From positions 1-39,077 of the forward strand of contig JAPLSZ010000253.1 of assembly GCA_026398385.1 (NCBI GenBank): a stretch of 39,077 nt of DNA, written 5' to 3'. The position numbers were made by a program, and so were the translations under genes. The DNA is from Kiritimatiellota bacterium (lineage in GTDB: Bacteria; Verrucomicrobiota; Kiritimatiellia; CAIQIC01). Of the stretch, positions 16,890-24,338 are shown piece after piece (position 1 is the stretch's first letter; the number at the start of each line of letters is the position of its first letter). Below the pieces are notes generated by a model. The model did not search any database and was not told the origin of the DNA. It saw only the letters and a program-made list of their open reading frames with translations.

Positions 16890-17657
16890 TCAATAATAGA
16901 GGCGATCCTGGTCCGGCACGACGGTCGGACTGAGCGCTGCGCTGTAATTGGTCGGCGCCAACAGGGCATGGGTATCCATATAGCCCACCACGCCGCTGCG
17001 GGGGGTGGTGGTCGTGGTGTGCCAATTGCGCGAGTTCGCGGAACTCAGCGTGGGCTCGAAAATCACCGCCTTCTGACTGGGCGACCGGAAGATCGTCAGC
17101 TTCCGGCCGCCCATTCCGGCGACGCCGGCCGCCGCCACGTCGCTCTTGGCGTAACAATAGCTGGCCAGGCCGGCATTCGCGCTATAGCACGACTGGGCGC
17201 CGCCGGGGTACGCGGCCGCCCCGCTGTCGCTCGGGCAGCGGAGCAGGGTGACGTCCTTGAAGTAATTGGTCAGACTGTTATCCTGCGCGAACGCGTTGTC
17301 GTTGCCGGAGGTGTCGGGATAGACCAGCCGGAGATCCTGCACGGCCAGGTTGAGCAGCATGACGATCTGCCGCGCGTTGCCCATGCACTTGGCCAGCTTG
17401 CCCTTCCGCATGGCGCTTTGCGCGGCGGGCATCAGCATGGCCATGAGCACCGCGATCACGGCGATGACCACCAACAGCTCGATCAGCGTGAAGCCCCGGC
17501 GGAAGGCGGAAGGCTGAGGGCTGTAGGCGGAGGGTGGAAGGCTGAAGGCTGAAGGCTGAGGGTGGAAGGCCGCCGGCCAAAAACGCGAAACCGGCGGCGG
17601 GCAGCCCGCGCTACGCAAGCCAACGTTCGGCCTCTGGAACCTGGAACTCATCGTCAT
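16890..17657 (-). CDS. GspG/DUF1559-like pseudopilin with long repeat-encoded leader
   Basis: A 255-residue protein with the prepilin site RRG|FTLIELLVVIAVIAVLMAMLMPA and a globular part with scattered cysteines (KCMGN, LRCPSD, QSCYS). It ends in a GYMDTHALL segment, as in the large PVC-group families of G-like pseudopilins. The leader is about 53 residues, much longer than the usual 5-25, and contains four PSAF-like repeats (HPQPSAF, SLPPSAY, SPQPSAF). The ATG overlaps the stop of the upstream gene by 4 nt (ATGA), which supports this start over shorter ones. A substrate-carrying or structural role cannot be told from sequence. Confidence 0.75.
   Translation of the reverse strand: MTMSSRFQRPNVGLRSAGCPPPVSRFWPAAFHPQPSAFSLPPSAYSPQPSAFRRGFTLIELLVVIAVIAVLMAMLMPAAQSAMRKGKLAKCMGNARQIVMLLNLAVQDLRLVYPDTSGNDNAFAQDNSLTNYFKDVTLLRCPSDSGAAAYPGGAQSCYSANAGLASYCYAKSDVAAAGVAGMGGRKLTIFRSPSQKAVIFEPTLSSANSRNWHTTTTTPRSGVVGYMDTHALLAPTNYSAALSPTVVPDQDRLYY
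17501..17572. repeat. AAGGCTG/AAGGCGG tandem array in a pseudopilin leader
   Basis: About ten degenerate units (AAGGCGG, AAGGCTG, AGGGCTG, TAGGCGG, AGGGTGG) run up to the codons of the RRG cleavage site. Read on the minus strand they give the PSAF-rich leader. This is the longest array of the family in the window. Confidence 0.8.
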
Positions 17658-18175
17658 CTCCAGGAACGGATGTGAGTAGTGTCCGTTGAACTGTCGCTGG
17701 TGCTGCTGGGGCCCCAGGACCAGACGGCCACGCTGCGGCCCGCTACCGTTTCACCGTCCGCCGATACGGAGTTAACAGAATTCGTATCCACCGCGACTTT
17801 ATATGTGTGACCCCACGGGTCGTACAGTTGGCCGTCTACACCGCCGGGCACGGCATTCGTCCCGATGCTCTTTTCGCTGACGTCCAGATAACACACAGCT
17901 CGGAAATTGCCGGTATTGGTGGTAATGCCGCGCAGGACCTTGGTCAGGGTTACTTCCACCTCCTTATTCACCACGCTGGGGAAGGTGTTGTAATCGGTCA
18001 AATAGGCCTTGAGCGCGAGTTCGATCGCCCTGACCTCGGCGCGCGCCTGGGTTTTTTCCGCAGTGCTGATGGCTTTCATCACCGCCGGCAGCAACAGGGA
18101 GGCCAGCACGACAATGATGCCGATGACGACCAGCAGTTCGATCAGTGTAAAAGCTTTATTTCGTCGTGTTTTCAT
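17654..18175 (-). CDS. GspG-like major pseudopilin
   Basis: A 173-residue pseudopilin. The short leader MKTRRNKA precedes FTLIELLVVIGIIVVLASLLLPAV (Glu at +5; Ala rather than Gly at -1). The C-terminal part has the GspG hallmarks YNTFPS and QLYDPWGHTYKVAVD and a W-S-x-GP ending (WSWGPSS), which in GspG includes calcium-loop residues. It is likely the main subunit of the filament or a paralogue of the gene before it. The ATG is preceded by GGGGTG. It lies 76 nt downstream of the first pseudopilin gene and overlaps the next by 4 nt. Confidence 0.85.
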   Translation of the reverse strand: MKTRRNKAFTLIELLVVIGIIVVLASLLLPAVMKAISTAEKTQARAEVRAIELALKAYLTDYNTFPSVVNKEVEVTLTKVLRGITTNTGNFRAVCYLDVSEKSIGTNAVPGGVDGQLYDPWGHTYKVAVDTNSVNSVSADGETVAGRSVAVWSWGPSSTSDSSTDTTHIRSWR

Positions 18176-18251
18176 AGCATCACCCCGCCAAGCCTTTCTC
18201 GTTCTTCACAACCTTCAACCCCTGCGTTCCAGGCAACCTGCGGCTACCTGT

Positions 18252-18602
18252 TCAATATATGATATCATCCGGCGTGTTGCTTGTCTTGTCCGGACCATAC
18301 GACCAGACGGATAGCAATCCATTGGTACTGGTAGTACATTGATAAGAAGTCCCCCACGGATCTGTGAGGCTAAGGACGGGGGTGCCAGTCAGCTGATTAT
18401 CCGCCACCGAATTCTTGATGCGCTCCATGTCCGCCCGGGCGCGGGCGATGTCCGCTGTGCGGGAGGCGACGCTCATGCCGGCCAGCGTCAACGCGGCGAG
18501 CAGCGCAATGATGATCATCACGGCCAGCATTTCCACGAGGGTGAAGCCAGCCGCCTTGGAACACAACCCAGCACGCCGTCCCGCTGGCTGATGGCTGTTC
18601 AT
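18252..18602 (-). CDS. Short GspG-like pseudopilin, first gene of the operon
   Basis: A 116-residue pseudopilin with an 18-residue leader, cleavage at AAG|FTLVEMLAVMIIIALLAALTLAG, and a minimal globular domain ending SLTDPWGTSYQC and VWSYGPDKTSNTPDD. The DPWG and SYGPD blocks are the GspG C-terminal signature. Its ATG has a strong GGAGG 7 nt upstream. It follows directly on a TGGACA/TATATT promoter, so it opens the seven-gene pseudopilin transcript. The gap to the second G-like gene is 76 nt. Confidence 0.85.
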   Translation of the reverse strand: MNSHQPAGRRAGLCSKAAGFTLVEMLAVMIIIALLAALTLAGMSVASRTADIARARADMERIKNSVADNQLTGTPVLSLTDPWGTSYQCTTSTNGLLSVWSYGPDKTSNTPDDIIY

Positions 18603-18623
18603 TGGCGCACCTCCACGTCAGAC

Positions 18624-18652
18624 AATATACCTCCGTTTCCGGCCCGTGTCCA
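18624..18652 (-). promoter_or_regulatory. Promoter of the pseudopilin operon
   Basis: TGGACA (-35) and TATATT (-10) are spaced by 17 bp, each matching the sigma70 consensus at five of six positions. The predicted start leaves a leader of about 15 nt containing the GGAGG ribosome-binding site of the first pseudopilin gene. Confidence 0.6.
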
Positions 18653-18681
18653 CAAAATAGTTCGGTATATTTTGACACGGG
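18643..18681. promoter_or_regulatory. 39-bp palindrome overlapping the pseudopilin -35 box
   Basis: Arms CCCGTGTC and GACACGGG are perfect inverses. An inner AAAATA/TATTTT pair extends the symmetry after a 3-nt offset, leaving an 8-nt centre. One arm covers the -35 hexamer, as expected for an operator. It could alternatively be a hairpin terminator for something upstream, but no gene ends here on that strand. Confidence 0.55.
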
Positions 18682-18709
18682 GCGCATAGCACTTCTGCGG
18701 GGGCATTCT

Positions 18710-18777
18710 CCGGGGTCACCGACCCCGGCTACAAGACGCCGCATTTGCTTCGCTGTAGCCGGGATCGGTGATCCCGG
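18710..18777. repeat. Inverted pair of GATCGGTGATC-type repeats
   Basis: CCGGGGTCACCGACCCCGG plus CTACA, and further on TGTAG plus CCGGGATCGGTGATCCCGG. Each is itself palindromic, and the two units are near-inverses of each other around a 20-nt spacer. A third, degenerate unit lies at 18877. Confidence 0.75.
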
Positions 18778-18876
18778 CCATTGCGGTTTTATTGGCCCAA
18801 CGTCGCGAGAAGCGCCATGCGCCCCTTGCTGCGCCCGCCTGCGGTGAGCTTGCCGAACCCGCGGGCGTCGCCCAGC

Positions 18877-18900
18877 GCCGGGTCAGAGACCCGGCCTACA
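18877..18900. repeat. Third unit of the CCGGGTC...GACCCGG repeat family
   Basis: GCCGGGTCAGAGACCCGGC followed by CTACA shares the palindromic design and the CTACA flank of the first unit at 18710, with a different centre. Confidence 0.65.
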
Positions 18901-18992
18901 GACGGGAAGCAGAGGGCGTGCTGCCGCCGGAGGCGGCGGGGCGCCGCTGCTGCGTTATGCGCAGCGCCAGCGCGCCGCCGGGCAAACCGCTG

Positions 18993-19085
18993 CGTAGGCG
19001 GGGCTTCCAGCCCCGCGTTGTGCTTGGGTGGCTAGCGCGGGGCCCCGACCCGGGGTTCGGGGCAGGCGTGGAAGCCCCGCCCACA
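18993..19085. repeat. Two REP-like units in inverted orientation
   Basis: GTAGGCGGGGCTTCCAGC opens the left unit, and GTGGAAGCCCCGCCCAC forms the right unit, with GC-rich self-complementary sequence between them. Together they could form a long hairpin just downstream of metK and might act as its transcript end. Confidence 0.7.
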
Positions 19086-19118
19086 AGGGCCTGGCCCAGC
19101 GTCATGCGGGCGCGGCGC

Positions 19119-20324
19119 TCAGACGGCCGCGAGCAGGGCGTCCACCTTGTCGGTGCGCTCCCAGGTGAAGGTGTCGAGGTGGCGGGTGCGGCCGAAGTGG
19201 CCATAGTTGGTGGTCGCCTGGTAGATCGGGCGCAGCAGGTCGAGCTGCGCGATGATCTGCGCCGGCTTGAGGCCGAACACCCGGCGGACGGCCCGCTCGA
19301 TCTTCTGATCGCTGGCGAGGCCGGTGCCGAAGGTGTCCACGAACACGCTGACCGGCTCGGGATGGCCGATGGCATAGGCCGCCTGGACCTCGCAACGGCG
19401 GGCGAGCCGGGCGGCGACGATGTTCTTGGCGATGTAGCGCAGCATGTAGGCCGCGCTGCGGTCCACCTTGCTCGGATCCTTGCCGGAGAAGGCGCCGCCG
19501 CCGTGGCGGCCCATGCCGCCGTAACTGTCCACGATGATCTTGCGCCCGGTCAGGCCGGTGTCGCCGGCCGGGCCGCCGACGACGAAGCGGCCGGTGGGAT
19601 TGACCAGGTATTGCGTTCGGGACGTGAGCAGTTTCTTCGGCAGCACCTTCCGGATGACCTCCTCGATGCAGAAGCGTTCGATCGCGGCATGCCCGACGTC
19701 CGCGGCGTGCTGCGTGGAGATGACCACGTTGGCGACGGCGACGGGCCGGTTGTTTTCGTAGACCACGGAGACCTGGCTCTTGGCGTCCGGGCGCAACCAC
19801 GGCACGCGGCCGGACTTGCGGATGCGGGTCAGCTCGCGGCCGAGGCGGTGGGCGAACATGATCGGGGCGGGCATGAGCTCCGGCGTCTCGTCGCAGGCGT
19901 AACCGAACATCAGGCCCTGGTCGCCGGCGCCCTGTTCGGCGGTCTTTTTGCCCTGGGCTTTGCGCGCGTCGACGCCCTGGGCGATGTCCGGCGACTGCGT
20001 GGTGAGGAGGTTGTTGACGAACACCTTGTCGGCGTGGAAGACGTCGTCGCTGTGGGTGTAGCCGATGTCGCGGATGGCTTCGCGGACGACGGCGGCGATG
20101 TTGATGGCGCTGTCGATGGGCCGCGGGCCGAGCTTCGGAATGGTGATCTCGCCGCCGACGATGACGATGTTGCACTTGGCATAGCTTTCGCAGGCCACGC
20201 GGCTGCGCCGGTCGAGGCGCAGGCAGGCGTCCAGCACGGCATCGGAAATCCGGTCGCAGACCTTGTCGGGATGGCCTTCGCCGACGGACTCGGAGGTGAA
20301 CATGAACGAACGCGCTTTAGTCAT
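19119..20324 (-). CDS. metK: S-adenosylmethionine synthetase
   Basis: A 401-residue MetK that makes S-adenosylmethionine from methionine and ATP, slightly longer than the usual 380-395. Family signatures are intact: [11 protein letters not shown] (ATP and Mg binding), [10 protein letters not shown], the P-loop-like [19 protein letters not shown], and GHFGR near the C-terminus. The ATG chosen has AAGGA 8 nt upstream and gives the standard [18 protein letters not shown] start; an upstream codon in frame would add nine residues. It has its own promoter inside the end of ptsI. No SAM riboswitch is visible, and the gap to ptsI is only 43 nt. Its product is the cofactor for MiaB and the SpoU methyltransferase in this window. 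Confidence 0.97.
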   Translation of the reverse strand: MTKARSFMFTSESVGEGHPDKVCDRISDAVLDACLRLDRRSRVACESYAKCNIVIVGGEITIPKLGPRPIDSAINIAAVVREAIRDIGYTHSDDVFHADKVFVNNLLTTQSPDIAQGVDARKAQGKKTAEQGAGDQGLMFGYACDETPELMPAPIMFAHRLGRELTRIRKSGRVPWLRPDAKSQVSVVYENNRPVAVANVVISTQHAADVGHAAIERFCIEEVIRKVLPKKLLTSRTQYLVNPTGRFVVGGPAGDTGLTGRKIIVDSYGGMGRHGGGAFSGKDPSKVDRSAAYMLRYIAKNIVAARLARRCEVQAAYAIGHPEPVSVFVDTFGTGLASDQKIERAVRRVFGLKPAQIIAQLDLLRPIYQATTNYGHFGRTRHLDTFTWERTDKVDALLAAV

Positions 20325-20356
20325 GAGGGTTTCCTTTGGTTGCAAAAACATCGCAC

Positions 20357-20384
20357 ACTATAGCGCTTCAGTCGAGGATTTCAA
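20357..20384 (-). promoter_or_regulatory. Promoter of metK
   Basis: TTGAAA and TATAGT with a 16-bp spacer, each five of six to consensus, overlap the last codons of ptsI. The expected leader is about 26 nt and includes AAGGA before the ATG. Confidence 0.5.
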
Positions 20385-22146
20385 GGATTTCCGGCGCGGT
20401 TTGGCCGCAGAGCCGCCGGCAGGCCTCCACGATCTCCCCGGCGGAGCCGGAACGCAGGGCGGCCTGGGCCAGCTCCTCGGCCTGCGCGAAGCGCACGCTG
20501 CGGATGACGTCCTTGACCAGCGGCACGGCGGGCGGGTTGACGCTGAATTCATCCAAGCCCAGGCCGATGAGCAGCGGCGCCAGCAGCGGGTTGCCGCCCA
20601 TTTCGCCGCACACGCCGACCCAGAGGCCGTGCTCGTGGCCGACCGCCACGGTATGCTGGATGAGCCGGATGATCGCCGGGTTGGTGGGCTCGTACAAGCC
20701 GGCGACCAGCTCATTGACGCGGTCCACGGCCAGGGTGTATTGCACCAGGTCGTTGGTGCCGAGGCTGAAGAACTTGACGTGCGGGGCGATCAGGTCGGCG
20801 GTCAGGGCGGCCGAGGGCACCTCGATCATGACGCCCACTTCGATGTCCGGATCGAAGGGTACGCCGCGCTGCGCGAGCTCGGCCTGCGCCTCCGCCAGCA
20901 GTTGGTTGGCCGCGACGACTTCCCGCACGTGGCTGACCATGGGATACATGATCTTGACGTTCCCGCGAACGCTGGCGCGCAGGATGGCGCGCAACTGGGT
21001 TTTGAAGATATCGGGCTGCGCCAGGCAGAAGCGGATGGCGCGCCAGCCCATGAAGGGGTTGACCTGCTGCGGCATTTTCAGGTGCGAGAGGAACTTGTCG
21101 CCGCCGATGTCCATCGTGCGGATGATCACCGCGGCGGGGGCGACGCGGCGGGCCACCTCGGCGTAGACGGCGGTCTGTTCGTCCTCGTCGGGCAGCTTGT
21201 TCAGATACAAATACTCGGTGCGGAACAGGCCGACGCCCGTGGCGCCGTTGGCCAGCACGGCGTCCACGTCGCCGGGCAGGCCGATGTTTCCCGAGAGAAT
21301 CAGGCCGTAGCCGTCCCGGGTCATCGCCGGCTGGTCGTGGAGCACCGCCAGGCGGGACTGGATGGTGCGCCGGGCCTGGTCGCGGCGCGCATACCGGGCC
21401 AGGCGTTGCTGCGTGGGCCGCAGGTACAGCAGGCCCTGGGAGCCATCCGCGAGGACCGGATCGCCGGCGGCGAGGCGCAGGCTGACGTCGTGCATGCCCA
21501 CGACGGCGGGAATGCCCAGGGCCCGGGCCATGATGGCGGTGTGGGAGGTCGGGCTGCCCAGGTCGGTGACGAAGGCCAGCACCTTGTGCTTGTTCAGACC
21601 GGCCGTTTCCGAGGGCGCCAGGTCATGGGCCACGACAATGCACGGCGACTCCAGGTTGGCCAGCGTGCGGCCGCTGTGGCCGGTCAGGTTCCGCAGCAAG
21701 CGCCGCCCGATGTCGCGCACGTCCACCGCGCGCTCCCGGAGGTAATCGTCGTTCAACTCCGCCAGCGACTGCGCATAGCGGGCCGCCACGTCGCGGACCA
21801 CGGCCTCGATGTTGCGCCGCGTGGTGGCGATGGCGCGGGTGACCTCGTCCAGGAAGCCGCGGTCCTCCAGCACCAGCAGGTGCGCCTCGAAGATCTTCGC
21901 GCTTTCCGCGCCGAGGGTTTCTTTGACCCGCAGTTGGACTTCGCGGATCTGCTCGCGGGTGGCGGACAGGGCCTCCGTAAAGCGCTGGAGTTCGCGCGGG
22001 ACGTCCGCCGCGCCGATCTCCCGCTCGACCACGGTCTCGTCCTCGGAGGCCAGCAGGAACACCGGCCCGGTGGCGGCGCCGGGCGACACCCCGACGCCCT
22101 TGAGTTCCAGTTCGTCCGCGGCGGGGGCATGGGGTTTGGCCGTCAC
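20368..22146 (-). CDS. ptsI: PEP-protein phosphotransferase, enzyme I
   Basis: A 592-residue enzyme I that takes phosphate from phosphoenolpyruvate and passes it to HPr. The N-terminal domain carries the phosphorylated histidine H202 in GSPTSHTAIMARALGIPAVVG. The C-terminal PEP-binding barrel shows GLFRTEYL, IRTMDIGGDK, GVMIEVPSA, FFSLGTNDL and the active-site cysteine in GVCGEMG. Length is normal. The start is a GTG 2 nt after the ptsH stop, so translation is coupled. No sugar-specific enzyme II gene lies in the window; the pair may serve regulation or a permease elsewhere. Confidence 0.95.
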   Translation of the reverse strand: MTAKPHAPAADELELKGVGVSPGAATGPVFLLASEDETVVEREIGAADVPRELQRFTEALSATREQIREVQLRVKETLGAESAKIFEAHLLVLEDRGFLDEVTRAIATTRRNIEAVVRDVAARYAQSLAELNDDYLRERAVDVRDIGRRLLRNLTGHSGRTLANLESPCIVVAHDLAPSETAGLNKHKVLAFVTDLGSPTSHTAIMARALGIPAVVGMHDVSLRLAAGDPVLADGSQGLLYLRPTQQRLARYARRDQARRTIQSRLAVLHDQPAMTRDGYGLILSGNIGLPGDVDAVLANGATGVGLFRTEYLYLNKLPDEDEQTAVYAEVARRVAPAAVIIRTMDIGGDKFLSHLKMPQQVNPFMGWRAIRFCLAQPDIFKTQLRAILRASVRGNVKIMYPMVSHVREVVAANQLLAEAQAELAQRGVPFDPDIEVGVMIEVPSAALTADLIAPHVKFFSLGTNDLVQYTLAVDRVNELVAGLYEPTNPAIIRLIQHTVAVGHEHGLWVGVCGEMGGNPLLAPLLIGLGLDEFSVNPPAVPLVKDVIRSVRFAQAEELAQAALRSGSAGEIVEACRRLCGQTAPEILEILD

Positions 22147-22148
22147 GA

Positions 22149-22424
22149 TCAGTCCTCAAAAAACTTCTGCCGGACCAGGTCCTCCAGCGCGGCCAGCGCC
22201 TCGGCGGCATCCGGCCCCAGGGCCGTGACGCGGAGCACGGCGCCCTGATAACCCTCCAGCGTCATCAGGCCGATGATGCTCTTGCCGGAAACCTTGAGGC
22301 TGTCTTTTTCCACGGTGATCTCGCTTTGAAAACGGTTGGCCGTCTTGATAAACAGCGCCGCCGGCCGGGCATGGATGCCGAACCGGTTCAAAATAGTCAA
22401 ATTTGTCGTCAGGGGCAGCGTCAT
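22149..22424 (-). CDS. ptsH: Phosphocarrier protein HPr
   Basis: A 91-residue HPr. The phosphorylatable histidine is H18 in FGIHARPA. S49 in the KSIIGLM motif is the site used by HPr kinase/phosphorylase in organisms that have it, suggesting regulatory phosphorylation. The frame is open for hundreds of bases upstream through hpf antisense sequence and repeats, but only the part from this ATG is HPr-like. A GTG ten codons earlier lies 10 nt after a TACAAT hexamer and is an alternative start. The gene is separated from hpf by about 260 nt containing an inverted REP pair and may have its own promoter. Confidence 0.9.
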   Translation of the reverse strand: MTLPLTTNLTILNRFGIHARPAALFIKTANRFQSEITVEKDSLKVSGKSIIGLMTLEGYQGAVLRVTALGPDAAEALAALEDLVRQKFFED

Positions 22425-22557
22425 GGCTTGGCCGTCTTCGTCCTGGTTTGTCACGCCACGGGCGATTGTATATGAACGGCAACGGCTCAGCCAGCATTCT
22501 TTTAACCAGGCCACCCGCGCCAACCTCAGCCGGCGCAACGCCCGCGGCGGGCCGCCG

Positions 22558-22626
22558 CGTGGGCGGGGCTTCCCGCCCCGCGCCCGCAACCGCCACACAA
22601 CCGCGGGGCGGGAAGCCCCGCCCACG
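22558..22626. repeat. Perfect 25-bp inverted pair of REP-like units
   Basis: CGTGGGCGGGGCTTCC with its GC-rich extension and the exact inverse 19 nt later form the most regular structure of this family in the window. It lies between hpf and ptsH on their transcript and would form a very stable hairpin able to attenuate transcription or protect the hpf end. Confidence 0.85.
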
Positions 22627-22686
22627 CAGAGGTTCGCGCTGGCCCTATCCGTGTAATCCGCCGGCCATTCCTTCCGCGCGGCGCCT

Positions 22687-23040
22687 TCAGCTTCCGGCGC
22701 TGCCGGCGTCCGTGCTGCGGGCCTCCAGGTGGGAGAGCGGTTCGCGGGCCTTGTGGTCCTGCCACTTGTCAAGCTGCCGCTCAATCTGCTTGGCGGTCTT
22801 GTCCACGGCGTCGGCAATGGACGCGTACATGTCGGGGCTCTCCGCCTTGGCTTCGACGCGCAAGTGGTGCGGCCCCTGTGCGACCAGCTCGGCGCTGTGG
22901 CGGTGCTTCTCGATGGCCAGGATGAGATGCGCGCCGACGATGCGGGGATAGGCGGCGAAGGCGTGCGCGATCCGATCGTGGGCATAATCCCGGAGGGCCT
23001 CCGTGACCACCATGTGCCGTCCTGTAACGCTAATCTGCAT
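22687..23040 (-). CDS. hpf: Ribosome hibernation-promoting factor, short form
   Basis: A 117-residue HPF/YfiA-type protein (MQISVTGRHMVVTEALRDYAHDRI...HHLRVEAKAESPDMYASIADAVDKTAKQIERQLDKW) that binds the 30S decoding site in slow growth and promotes inactive ribosome dimers. It ends soon after the core domain (with a loose KAREPLSHLE tail), so it is the short type without the dimerising C-terminal domain. The ATG has GGGAG 8 nt upstream. In many Gram-negatives hpf also sits between lptB and PTS genes (with rpoN); here rpoN is absent and hpf follows lptB by 28 nt. Confidence 0.93.
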   Translation of the reverse strand: MQISVTGRHMVVTEALRDYAHDRIAHAFAAYPRIVGAHLILAIEKHRHSAELVAQGPHHLRVEAKAESPDMYASIADAVDKTAKQIERQLDKWQDHKAREPLSHLEARSTDAGSAGS

Positions 23041-23068
23041 CGTGTGTCTCCCTTGGTTGGTTTGTGGT

Positions 23069-23833
23069 TTACATGCTGAAGCGCGGGCCCAGGTACAGCT
23101 CGCGGCTCACGGCGTCGTGAATCAAAAAGGAACTGGTGCCCTCCCGGAGCACTTTGCCCTCGCACAGGAGGTAGGCGCGGTCCACCACGGCCAGGGTCTC
23201 GCGGACGTTATGGTCGGTGATGAGGATGCCCAGGCCCTTGGCCTTGAGGCTCATGATGATCTGCTGGACGTCGTAGACGGCCAGGGGGTCCACGCCGCTG
23301 AAGGGCTCGTCCAACAGGATCAGGGACGGCTGGGTGACGAGGGCGCGGGTGATTTCCAGCCGGCGGCGTTCGCCGCCGCTGAGGGTGTAGGCCTGCTGAT
23401 CCGCCAGGTAGCCGATCTTGAGCTCCGCGAGCAGGCTGTCGAGGCGCGCGCGGCGCTCGCGGGCGGAGAGCGGCAGGGTCTCAAGGATGGCCAGGACGTT
23501 TTCCCGGACCGTCAGGCGCCGGAAGATCGAAGGCTCCTGGGAGAGATAACCCATGCCCAGGCGGGCGCGGCGAAACATGGGCTCGGCGGTGACGTCGCGC
23601 CCCTGGAAGAAAACGTGGCCCGCCGTGGGCTTGATCAGGCCGACCATCATGTAGAAGCTGGTGGTCTTGCCCGCGCCGTTGGGCCCGAGCAGGCCGACGA
23701 TCTCGCCGCGCTGGACCTTGAGGTTGACGCCATTGACCACCTTGCGGCGGTGGTAGATCTTGACCAGCTCCCGCGTTTCGGCCAGGCAGGGGGCGGCGGT
23801 GTTTTCCTTACTTTCCAAATGGGAGCCGATCAC
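23069..23833 (-). CDS. lptB: LPS transport ATPase LptB
   Basis: A 254-residue ABC ATPase powering lipopolysaccharide extraction from the inner membrane with LptF/G. Walker A GPNGAGKTT is at 50-58, the signature LSGGE at 151-155, Walker B LILLDEP at 171-177, and the Q-loop in YLSQEPSIFRRLTVREN, which is characteristic of LptB. The terminal YLGPRFSM is also family-like. The start is a GTG overlapping the end of lptA by 26 nt; the first 20 residues are not conserved, so the true start may be slightly later. lptF and lptG are not in the window. Confidence 0.92.
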   Translation of the reverse strand: MIGSHLESKENTAAPCLAETRELVKIYHRRKVVNGVNLKVQRGEIVGLLGPNGAGKTTSFYMMVGLIKPTAGHVFFQGRDVTAEPMFRRARLGMGYLSQEPSIFRRLTVRENVLAILETLPLSARERRARLDSLLAELKIGYLADQQAYTLSGGERRRLEITRALVTQPSLILLDEPFSGVDPLAVYDVQQIIMSLKAKGLGILITDHNVRETLAVVDRAYLLCEGKVLREGTSSFLIHDAVSRELYLGPRFSM

Positions 23834-24338
23834 GTGTGCCGCCCTTCTCCGGATAAATCAACAGGCGCGCCTGGGGATACACCAGCATCCGGCTCTCGTT
23901 GCGCCAGAACGTGATGACCTCGCCTTCGAGCATGTTCTGGCCCTGCCAGGCGCGGGGTTGGCCCGCGAGCACGACTTTGCCGGACGCCACGTCGTAGGTG
24001 GCCACGTTGGCGGTGGCCCGCTTGTCGGCCTGCCGGATGGTGACGTGCCCCTCGGCCTTGAGCGACTGCACCGTGTCGTTCGTGCCGAAGATCGCCGTGA
24101 GCTTGTCGGACGTAAGCTGCAACTGGGGGTCCGTGACGACGACGTGCTCTTCGAACAGCGCGTATTTCTGTTTATAGTCGAAGGTCAGCTTGTCGGAGGT
24201 GATGACCGTGACGTCCTCGCCGGCGTCGGCTTTGGCCGCCGGAGCTTTGGCCGGGGGCTCCGCCGCGGCGGCCCCCGCGGCCGCCGGCAGGGCCAGCGCC
24301 AAGCCCAGCGCGAACAGGCGCGTGCGGATGTGTATCAT
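23808..24338 (-). CDS. lptA: LptA/OstA-like periplasmic LPS transport protein
   Basis: A 176-residue protein with a signal peptide (MIHIRTRLFALGLALALPAAAGAAAA) and an OstA beta-jellyroll region (VTVITSDKLTFDYKQKYALFEEHVVV, TSDKLTAIF, LKAEGHVTIRQ, ATYDVASGKVVL). It would form the periplasmic bridge that carries LPS from LptC to the outer-membrane LptD. The Ala/Pro/Lys-rich linker after the signal peptide is unremarkable. It overlaps lptC by 4 nt (ATGA) and lptB by 26 nt, so the three are one translational unit. Confidence 0.85.
   Translation of the reverse strand: MIHIRTRLFALGLALALPAAAGAAAAEPPAKAPAAKADAGEDVTVITSDKLTFDYKQKYALFEEHVVVTDPQLQLTSDKLTAIFGTNDTVQSLKAEGHVTIRQADKRATANVATYDVASGKVVLAGQPRAWQGQNMLEGEVITFWRNESRMLVYPQARLLIYPEKGGTRDRLPFGK

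Larger units (their letters stand above)
18603..19118. other. Repeat-rich intergenic region between metK and the pseudopilin operon
   Basis: The stretch holds the pseudopilin promoter with its palindrome, then copies of two palindromic repeat families. Frames that cross it are low-complexity readings of these repeats. No gene was recognised. Confidence 0.6.

Noticed and set aside
17501-17572. Tandem AAGGCTG-type units as a possible CRISPR or minisatellite
   Set aside because: Units are 7 bp, adjacent and degenerate, with no unique spacers and no cas genes, and they lie inside a coding leader.
20325-20367. SAM riboswitch before metK
   Set aside because: The gap to ptsI is 43 nt, too short for a SAM-I type aptamer, and no conserved elements are visible.
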